This document shows positions 56,560 to 64,000 of a DNA stretch of 64,000 nucleotides, one piece after another. A program made the translations under genes and the position numbers. Positions within the stretch are counted from its first letter, which is position 1; every line of letters starts with the position of its first letter. Below the pieces are notes generated by a model. It had not been told where the DNA came from, made no database searches, and saw only the letters and a list, made by a program, of their open reading frames with translations. The DNA comes from Cervus elaphus (taxonomy: Eukaryota; Chordata; Mammalia; Artiodactyla; Cervidae): positions 131,884,155 to 131,948,154 of the forward strand of contig NC_057848.1 of assembly GCF_910594005.1 (NCBI RefSeq), written 5' to 3'.

Positions 56560-57070
56560 AAACTAAACCACTCATTTGGCATCACAATAATTTTTTCTTA
56601 CTATTCCTGGATGAATTATTTTCACAAGTTCATTTTTGAGTCTTACCATCCAAAGACAACCACTCTTAACACTTGGGTGTGTTTTCTTTCAGTCTTTTTT
56701 CATGCATTTGTTTGTTTTTTCTGCGTGTGTGTGTGACACATTGATATTTATAGTCATAATTTTATATCTTTTCACCTGATATTAAAACATGAACATTTTC
56801 TACATTTCTACAGTCTTTATGAACACAATTTAATATCAAATAAGCTTACCATAGCTTACTTAACTAATACTAGATTATTGGACATTATTATTTTGCATGA
56901 GTGTTGTTATTATAAATGACATCAACCTAAAGATCTTTAGGAATAATATTTTTCCACATTTGATATTATTTCTTGGAATTAAATCATCAAGTAACAATGT
57001 CTGATTTAAAGATATGGACAGTTTAAAGGTTTTGATAGATACTGCCAGATTGCTTTTCTCAGATGTTCCA
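56560..57070 (-). repeat. Old L1M-like element (antisense)
   Basis: The order TTTTCACCTGATATT, TGAACATTTTCTACATTT, TATTGGACATTATTATTTTG and AGATACTGCCAGATTGCTTT matches an old L1 region also seen near 46.1 kb. Confidence 0.5.
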
Positions 57071-58557
57071 TTTGAGGCCTTGTCTTCACAGACATTGCCA
57101 GCTCATTTTGGCTTTCTGAAAGCCTTTTATCAAACCACAGGCTGAGTTTTGAACAGACATGGAGCGTTTTCAACCTATCTCTGAACTGTTGATATGAAAT
57201 AACAGGAACATCCTCTTTCCAAAAATAACTTGATTGAGAAGTTTAGAATTATAGGACCCTCAAAATAGTCTTGGGGATTTAGATGCAAATTCTGCCTCAG
57301 CCCCAGATGGCCTCCTCATTCTTACTGTAGGTGATCTAAAAGGGGGTAACATACTCATTGTTATGAAAACCTCGACTCTGGGCTCCTAACCTATCTTGGG
57401 GTGGGAGGCTGGTTAGGGCAAATTGTCTAGAGTCTGAGTCAAATTTTGGGGGGGGGAGATGAAACTAAGTGAAATCTTCCCAGTATAACAAAGGCCTGGA
57501 AACACTAAATCGTGTGGGATATGGAAAGAATCATGGGGAGGGGGGTGGGTGGGATAGGATTTCAATATTGCTGGAGTATATGGTGCCAGGTGGGGAGCTG
57601 AAAGATAAGGATAGAAAAGTTGGCAGGGACGAAGTCATGCTGGATCTTTAGGGCATTAAGGGTAAGATGGGAGAAGGGACCAGGAAAATTAAAAGATGAA
57701 TTCCAGGTTTCATTTCATGGGCTCTTGGGCAAATGACTGGGCCCACATTATGAGTCAGAAAGAAAAAAACCTGGGAAAATGGATAGGAATTGATCATTCA
57801 CCAGTTTCAGGTTTGTCAGTCATCCCTACATTGTAAATATGCTGAAAACTAGGGATTTCCTTACTGGTTTGATGAACAGCCCTGCTTTGTAGTTAGAAGG
57901 ACTGCCATCTTTGAAGCCATGTGAGAAGCTAATGCATCAGTAAAACCCAAGAAAATGGTGTCCTTTGCTGAAGCCATGTCACTGTTAATGAGTTGAGGCC
58001 CAGATAGTAGTTTAGAGTAGAGGTTCTAAACTGGTAGCCCATGGGCCTTCCTACTGTAGTACATGTCTTGAGAGAAAGGAAGAGGGAAACTTCTCCTTTC
58101 ATTCTTGGTAGGACACTTTTTCCTTCTCGTTTCACTATTTTCCACTTGGTGGAACTAAATATACTTTTCAGCCTCTCCAGGAAGCTCCCTTTCCAAATAC
58201 ATTACAGTCATCTTCTTCCCACTGCTCTGGTGCCTCTCTTGTTGGGCGTTGTTCTCATCTAGAGGCAAATCATGCTTGAGAATCAACTCCTTGACTATGT
58301 GCAGCTTAAGGACAATGGTGTGGTTGAGAATGTTTTACATGTAGCGGGGAAGAAAGGAGGACTCTTTCTGAGAGGGATTTCTGTGACCAATCTACCACCA
58401 GTTGTAGCCACATTGACCAAATGGACCAGTTACTTTAGGATAGTATTCCCCAAAATATGTAAAAAGACATTTCTGCCTTTGAGAAAGTCACTTTCAACCC
58501 CAGTCACTCAATAGGTTATAGAGACTAAGAAATGATGTAAATAGTACATACAGCACC
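57071..58557. other. Unassigned intron sequence
   Basis: About 1.5 kb; no exon or clear repeat recognised. A G-run lies at 57,449-57,456. Confidence 0.4.
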
Positions 58558-58790
58558 TGGGGCTTCCCAGGTAGCTCAGTAGATAAAGAATTGGCCTGCA
58601 ATGCAGGAGATGCAGGAGACATGGGTTTGATCCTTGGGTGGGGAAGATCCCCTGAAGAAGGGCATGGTAACCCACTCCAGTATTCTTGCCTAGAGAATTC
58701 CATGGATAGAGGAGCCTGGCGGGCTACAGTCCATAAGGTCACAAACAGTTGGACACGACTGGAGCGACTGAGCATGCACACAAGCATGCA
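58558..58790 (+). repeat. Bov-tA SINE (left arm of inverted pair)
   Basis: GGGGCTTCCCAGGTAGCTCA to GACACGACTGGAGCGACTGA. Confidence 0.92.
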
Positions 58791-58816
58791 TATATAGTAT
58801 CTGCTGATGCAGGTAT

Positions 58817-59023
58817 GTGTGTTAGTCACTGAGTTATGTCCAACTCTTTACGACCCCATGAGCTGTAGCCCGGCAAGCTCCTCTGTCCCTGGAATTCTCC
58901 AGGCAAGAAGAAGGGAATGGATAGCCATTCCCTTCTCCAGGGGATCTTCCTGACCCAGGGATGGAACCTGAGTCTCCTGAATTGCAGGCAGATTCTTTAC
59001 TGTCTGAGCCACCAGGGGAGCCC
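58817..59023 (-). repeat. Bov-tA SINE (right arm of inverted pair)
   Basis: TAGTCACTGAGTTATGTCCA to GAGCCACCAGGGGAGCCC, antisense. It lies 26 bases from the sense copy to its left. Confidence 0.92.
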
Positions 59024-59266
59024 TGATGGAGATATGCAGTACATTAATTAAAGACTCTGAAAGTCCATCTGGATGGAAACCAGTTTAACTTGCGTGTGTG
59101 TGTGCGTGTGTGTTTATTTTACAGCAGCTTGGTAACATATTACTAACAGTCATTGTTGATACAGAAAATGTCAGCAAATATTTGAATGTTTGTACTTAAA
59201 CAGTGCTTCACTCATCTTTAGTTGAGTGAACCTGAAGTATTTTGCAATTAAAGATGTACATATATA

Positions 59267-59297
<31 letters not shown>

Positions 59298-59344
59298 CCA
59301 CCTATTTCATACTTCAAATAATCATCCTCATAATTTTGGCTTTA
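59024..59344. other. Unassigned intron sequence with microsatellites
   Basis: A short GT-rich run at 59,093-59,114 and a mixed GT/TA run at 59,255-59,297; otherwise nothing recognised. Confidence 0.45.
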
Positions 59345-59800
59345 TAGCCAGTTTTAGCAAATAAAGATATAATTGACATGTACCATTCATCATATCAGTT
59401 TCAGGTACACCACATAAAGTTTCAATATTTGTATATACTATGAAATGATCACCACAATATGTCTAGCTAACATCCATCATCACATAGGTGATGTGTGTGG
59501 ATGTGTATGGAGAAGGAAATGGGAACCCACTCCAGTATTCTTGCCTGGAAAATCCCATGGATGGAGGAGCCTGGTGGGCTACAGTTCATGGGGTTGCAAA
59601 GAATCAGACATGACTGAGCGACTTCACTTTCACCACACAGGTACAAATTTTTTTCTTGTGATGAGGACTCTGAAGATCCACTTTCTTAGCAATTTTCATA
59701 TGTAAGTGTAGTATTATTAATTATAGTCACCATATGATACATCACATCACAATGACTTAGTTTCTAACTGGAAGTTTGTACCTTTTGACCACTTGATTTA
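59345..59800 (-). repeat. Old L1M-type element (antisense) split by a Bov-A monomer
   Basis: AAGATATAATTGACATGTAC, AAATGATCACCACAATATGT on the left and ATTATAGTCACCATATGATA, CTAACTGGAAGTTTGTACCT on the right are one antisense L1M. The Bov-A monomer at 59,508-59,636 separates them. Confidence 0.65.
59508..59636 (+). repeat. Bov-A monomer SINE
   Basis: GGAGAAGGAAATGGGAACCC to ACTGAGCGACTTCACTTTCA, without the tRNA-derived head and without a second monomer. Confidence 0.88.
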
Positions 59801-60653
59801 ATGTTTTTTTCCCCCAGAATTTTCTTATTGTGAAAATTTTCAAGGAATTATACAGTCAACACTCATATACCTACCAACTAAATTCTGTGGTTAACATTTT
59901 TGCTGTATTTGCCTTATTCTGTATTGTCTATCTATCCATCCTGCTCTTTATCCACCATCCTTCTTATTTTGTGATGCATTTTGGAGGAAATCACAGCATC
60001 AGGACCTTTTACCTCTAATTACCTTAGCATGCCTATCCTCAACCAGCTTTGTTTGAATATGCATTTCCTGGTTCCAGCAGAGCACAAAAATCTCATGTTT
60101 TTTATCAACACCTCTGGAGGTCACTCAAATTTCATTCTCCACAGGGCAGGCTTTGGGATAATGCTTTGGGGTTGTGAAGACACCACCTATATCATGAAAT
60201 CTTGGATTATTTAAAATTGTTGTCTTGTCTCATGTAGTCTAATCACAGAATGGAAAGGGGGTTAATCTAATCATTTTATTCTATAGATGGGGAAAGTGAG
60301 GGCTAGACAGGTGAGGACTCATGTCCAAGGTCATACAGCTTATTAGGCCTGTTAGACATGGAGCTTTTCTACAGAATGCCTTGTCCTTGAACGAGATTCT
60401 GTTTTCCCTTCACTCTAGTCCTTGCACACCACTGACTGCCTTGGTGTCTAGCTCACAAGAGTATTTCTGGGGCGAAGTAAAACTCCTGGGCCAGGCTCCA
60501 AACTAGACTCCCAAGTGACTGCCTTGTAACTTCATTTCTTCCAGTTACTTGTTAATCTCATCCAGATTTCTTTTCCTTAACAATGCCTACATTTTATTCT
60601 GTTCTGGAATTCCAAGTTGATCATCTCAGTTTTGGTGAATGGAGCTGTTTAAA
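59801..60653. other. Old repeat-like and unassigned intron sequence
   Basis: 59,820-60,130 resembles the same old LINE-like repeat seen near 16.8 kb. 60,265-60,345 has a MIR-like antisense core (ATGGGGAAAGTGAGGGCTAG, CAAGGTCATACAGCT). No exon seen. Confidence 0.4.
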
Positions 60654-60665
60654 TGAGAAGTGTTT
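60654..60665. repeat. Target-site duplication, left (L1 at 60.7 kb)
   Basis: TGAGAAGTGTTT, matched at 61,175-61,186. Confidence 0.8.
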
Positions 60666-61174
60666 CCTTTGTAGTGCAAAAGCTTTTAAGTTTCATTAGG
60701 TCCCATTTGTTTAGTTTTGCTTTTATTTCCAATATTCTGGGAGGTGGGTCATAGAGGATCTTGCTGTGATTTATGTCGGAGAGTATTTTGCCTATGTTCT
60801 CCTCTAGGAGTTTTATAGTTTCTGGTCTTACATTTAGATCTTTAATCCATTTTGAGTTTATTTTTGTGTATGGTGTTAGAAAGTGTTCTCGTTTCATTCT
60901 TTTACAAGTGGTTGACCAGTTTTCCCAGCACCACTTGTTAAAGAGGTGATGCATGAGACAAGTGCTCGGGCCTGGTGCACTGGGAAGACCCAGAGGAATC
61001 GGGTGGAGAGGGAGGTGGGAGGGGGGATTGGGATGGGGAATACGTGTAAATCTATGGCTGATTCATATCAATGTATGACAAAAAAAAATACATTCAATAC
61101 GTACTATTTATAATGAGAAAAAAAATAAAAATAAAAAATGTTTTGATTCCCCCCCCCAAAAAAAAATAAATAAG
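60666..61174 (+). mobile_element. Young L1 insertion with 5' inversion (twin priming)
   Basis: 60,666-60,951 is L1 ORF2 in antisense; its minus strand stays open and encodes a C-terminal ORF2 stretch with WIKDLNVRPETIKLLEENIG. 60,952-61,174 is the L1 3' end in sense (TGATGCATGAGACAAGTGCT, GGTGGAGAGGGAGGTGGGAG) with an A-rich, C-run-containing tail. One 12-bp duplication surrounds both. Confidence 0.85.
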
Positions 61175-61186
61175 TGAGAAGTGTTT
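61175..61186. repeat. Target-site duplication, right (L1 at 60.7 kb)
   Basis: Second copy of TGAGAAGTGTTT. Confidence 0.8.
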
Positions 61187-62240
61187 AAAGTATTCTACAG
61201 CAGACTTCTGACCCTTTTCTGGGCATTTGTAACACCCAGCTCTTTCAGAGACTAGGGTGTAGAGAGTGGGTGAGCCGAAGTGGGAATGATATCTCTGCGA
61301 TTTTATATTCCACCTTAAGGATGTTCGTGATTCTAAAAACCATGTTGGTAAAAAAACATTTTTTTAATCATGCTGGTAATCCATAGGAGGGCTGCTATCA
61401 TGGCAATGAGATATTTCACCCTTAAATCATAGTCAGGGAAATTATGGTGGAATCATATGATGGTTTTTGATACTTCAAAAACAGTATTGCTAAAGGAGTA
61501 TGTTTATTTATTTATACATATTCCATTGAATTTCCAAAAGGATTCAAGGCAGGTGAATTAAATGATTATAGTTTTATGTGCCAATTTTAAAAATGAAGAC
61601 TATACCACACATATTTGGAAAAGACAAAGCTGGAATTTCTGGGTTTACCTCCTTTTTTCATGGGAGATCATATTGAGGTAAGACAAGAACAAATTTTGTC
61701 CACCACAATTGCAGAACACAAAAGATAACCCCACTCCTTTCATATAACAAAGAAAGACAAGAACTTGGCTATGAAACAAGACTCATGATGATGGCTGACA
61801 TTTTAGGAAAATGCAATAATTTACATATAAAGTGTGATAAAATGATTTGTATGGTTTTAGACATATTCTGAAAGGCCTTGGAAGGCAGTCTCATTATAGT
61901 ATTTCAGAAGCAGCACATCTGGAGAAAGGTTTCTATGGCAACTCATGAAAGTTTGATTTTTTTTTCTTTCCTTTTCAAGAGCATAAATCATCCTACAGCC
62001 TAAGGCTTCAGTAAAGGTCTCCTGTATTTTAGCAGCTATTGCCATTTGTTTTGGGGGTTGTATATTTTGACTGTCTAAGAGAAAACAGAGCAAAGGGCTT
62101 CCAAGAAGGCTTGGAGTCTTACATTTTTCGTATTTGGGAGCAAGATGTGAATAATCTTATTCTAGACTTTGCTTCTCCATGATCAAAAGGACAGTGCACA
62201 TTGGTACGTTTGGTTCATATCATGTGTTATTTCAGTTTTC
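61187..62240. other. Unassigned intron sequence
   Basis: No exon or clear repeat recognised. Confidence 0.35.
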
Positions 62241-62380
62241 AAGAAAGTTGTGGGACTTCCTTGGTGGTCCAGTGGTGAAGACGGCATTCCCAATGCAAGG
62301 GCACGGGTTCAATCCCCAGTCAGGGATCTAAGATCCCACGTGCCATGTGGCACTGCTCAAAAAAAAGAAAGAAAGTTGTG
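62241..62380 (+). repeat. CHR-type SINE with 12-bp target-site duplication
   Basis: The body (62,253-62,368) runs from GGACTTCCTTGGTGGTCCAG through CGGGTTCAATCCCCAGTCAG to CTCAAAAAAAAG, between exact copies of AAGAAAGTTGTG (62,241-62,252 and 62,369-62,380). Confidence 0.88.
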
Positions 62381-62470
62381 ATCAGTGTGTTCTCAGGAAA
62401 GAGGAGTCAGTCTGGACTTAAGAAGGAAGAACTGTTTGGCCAAAGCATCTCCTAATCAGTAGTTTAGTGG
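62369..62470 (+). repeat. Inverted repeat, left arm
   Basis: 102 bases that match the complement of 63,801-63,906 at about 93%, the first 54 without a difference. The CHR SINE beside it extends the symmetry to the left. Confidence 0.88.
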
Positions 62471-62596
62471 AGGTGTCCTACAGTCTTCACGTCTGCCTGT
62501 AAATTACATGGTCCTGGGGTTTTGCACAGTGATATGCTTAAGGTGGTTTTTTATCAATATCTCCTTTCCAAGAAAGTCAATAAAGAAATATTCTAT
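62471..62596. other. Unassigned intron sequence
   Basis: Nothing recognised. Confidence 0.3.
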
Positions 62597-62705
62597 TTTT
62601 TTTTTGAGATTTATTTTTTCTTTTTTTTTTATTGTACTGGTTTTTGTCATACATTGACATGAATCAGCCATGGATTTACATATATTCCCCATCCCGATCC
62701 CCGCT
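62597..62705 (-). repeat. Ruminant L1 3' end (antisense)
   Basis: T-runs followed by GTTTTTGTCATACATTGACA, TGAATCAGCCATGGATTTAC and CCCCATCCCGATCCCC: the last 100 bases of a young L1 in antisense. Confidence 0.85.
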
Positions 62706-62794
62706 CTGAACACTTTGAGCAATTTTTTTAAACAACTTTGGCCTTTGTATGTTATAGGAAGTCACGTGACTAATGAAAAACACCCAGGACACAG

Positions 62795-62950
62795 AAACAG
62801 AGCTAAACTTTAGACCGAGCTCTGCCATCGCTAATTGTGTTACACTGAGCAAGCCCTTGAGAATCTCTATGAGCCTCCATTTTCTAATCTGAAAAATAGG
62901 ATAAACAATGCGAGCCTCAAAGGCTTATTGTTAAGAACTGAATGTGTGTG
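62795..62950 (+). repeat. MIR SINE
   Basis: GACCGAGCTCTGCCATCGCT, GAGCAAGCCCTTGAGAATCT and TTCTAATCTGAAAAATAGGA follow MIR. Confidence 0.65.
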
Positions 62951-63599
62951 AGAATTGGAAACTATAGTGCTGTACCAATGTAAGGTGGTTATTATAACTG
63001 ATTGGCTGGCTTTCTTTCCAGCTCTTTTTCTTTGGTAAAGTCCCTTTACCATTTCTGATGTGACAAGAAATCAGTTTCAATGTGCATAAATATTTTAGTT
63101 TTCTTATACTATATTAAATATGGTTATATAGACACCACTCTGCAGCCAGTTGTTTATTTCTTGACTAAGTAATTAAATATCAACTTTGCTGAAGGCTATT
63201 AAATGAATCCAGGTAAGTGCCAACTGTGTACTCACACTGAGGACACAAAGACTAGGTAATTAAATTCTTATCATTCAGGAAATAAGTTCTCTGAGTTTTG
63301 AGGCCACAGCATGAGCTATTCAGGCTGATGCAGAGAAAGAGGGGGAATGCAATCCAGCCCACACACTGCTAGCCAAGCATCAATGTGAGCTGTATTCACC
63401 TGAAGAAGGGATGCTTTTTTGAAACTTACCTGCCACGAGTGTAATTTCTTCTTTCTTCCTGTAATTTACACAAAGGCATGGAATGTGTTAGCAGTGGCCC
63501 TGGTATTTATGTGGTTCGTGATGTTCTACAGAAGGCTTTCAGTGTTTCATCGTTTAGTGTGAGGAAGACTGCTTTCCATGTTTGTTTTCTGGAGTTATA
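62951..63599. other. Unassigned intron sequence
   Basis: No exon or clear repeat recognised. Confidence 0.35.
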
Positions 63600-63790
63600 C
63601 TGCCTAGATTTGAATACTGGCCCTGCTGGTCGCCAGCTGTGTGAACTTGGGTACATTACTTGACTTCTCTGTGCTTTGCTTTTTACATCTGCCAACGTCA
63701 TAGCGTTGTTAGGAGAATAAATAAATTCTTATATGTAAAACATTTGGAATTGAAACTGGCCTGTAGTCAGTGCTCAAAATATTCCCGTCT
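63600..63790 (+). repeat. MIR SINE
   Basis: CTGCCTAGATTTGAATACTG, CCAGCTGTGTGAACTTGGGT and TTGACTTCTCTGTGCTTTGC are the MIR core in order; the tail follows to 63,790. Confidence 0.85.
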
Positions 63791-63800
63791 TTTGGGAACT

Positions 63801-63906
63801 AAACCACTAAACTATTCATTAAGAAATGCTTTGACCAAACAGTTCCTTCTCCTTAAGTCCAGACTGACTCCTCTTTCCTGAGAACACACTGATCACAACT
63901 TTCTTT
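63801..63906 (-). repeat. Inverted repeat, right arm
   Basis: Complement of the left arm at 62,369-62,470. Confidence 0.88.
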
Positions 63907-64000
63907 CTTCTTCTTCTTCTCCTTTTTTTTTTTGGCAGCACTGCAGGGCATGTGGGATCTTGGTTCCCTGACCAAGGATTGAACCCGTGTCTACCTGCCT
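63907..64000 (-). repeat. CHR-type SINE (antisense), cut by the window edge
   Basis: A TTC microsatellite and T-run (complement of the tail), then GCACTGCAGGGCATGTGGGA and ATCTTGGTTCCCTGACCAAG. About 79% identical over 63 bases to the CHR beside the left arm. Confidence 0.85.

Noticed and set aside
62275..62345. tRNA-like box B sequence (GGTTCAATCC)
   Set aside because: It belongs to a CHR SINE, as shown by its A-tail and flanking duplication.
34001..64000. MAOB exon 2
   Set aside because: I looked for the next MAOB coding segment after a 3' splice site and found none; intron 1 is long in mammals and exon 2 probably lies beyond the window.

Overview
The window looks like X-chromosomal DNA from a bovid ruminant (cattle, sheep, goat or buffalo lineage). 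The evidence is about 24 Bov-tA/Bov-A2 SINE copies, BovB (RTE) LINEs, ruminant L1 tails, CHR (tRNA-Glu-type) SINEs, and one recognisable protein-coding exon: exon 1 of MAOB, an X-linked gene in mammals. I cannot fix the species from sequence alone.

The only host gene part I can support is the MAOB promoter and first coding exon (CpG island about 33,650-34,350; coding 33,947-33,992, + strand). It encodes the N-terminal FAD-binding start of monoamine oxidase B and ends in the split glycine codon of the GxGxxG motif at a GT splice donor. Everything to the right (33,993-64,000) is then MAOB intron 1; I did not find exon 2. Everything to the left (1-33,640) is upstream intergenic DNA. By mammalian synteny it lies between NDP and MAOB; I saw no NDP coding exon.

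Left part (1-27,000): a minus-strand proviral 5' LTR with leader at the left edge; scattered L1, Bov-tA, CHR and MIR; an LTR-like element carrying a tRNA-Glu(CTC)-like stretch (8.7-9.5 kb); a split MER5A-like transposon (12.2-12.9 kb); and two young L1 insertions with clear target-site duplications (13.2 and 21.2 kb), the first with the inverted structure of twin priming. Middle (27.3-33.2 kb): a minus-strand BovB copy split by a 5.2-kb endogenous retrovirus copy. That copy has the structure R-U5-gag-pol remnants-U3-R-poly(A), flanked by a 14-bp duplication. It is therefore a LINE-mobilised retroviral RNA rather than a normally integrated provirus. Its 3' U3/R lies about 1.1 kb upstream of MAOB on the same strand.

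Right part (MAOB intron 1): nested L1/SINE blocks, a nearly complete BovB inserted by twin priming (48.6-51.2 kb), a 42-bp tail-less retroposed fragment containing 40 nt of 5S rRNA (51.95 kb), a head-to-head Bov-tA pair (58.6-59.0 kb), a third twin-primed LINE (60.65-61.2 kb), and a large inverted repeat that runs off the right edge (62.2-64.0 kb).

There are no operons, CRISPR arrays or bacterial features. The window is mainly a record of LINE-driven retroposition around one housekeeping-type promoter. Repeat-family names and edges were assigned by eye against remembered consensus patterns, so edges are usually good to within about 10-20 bases.
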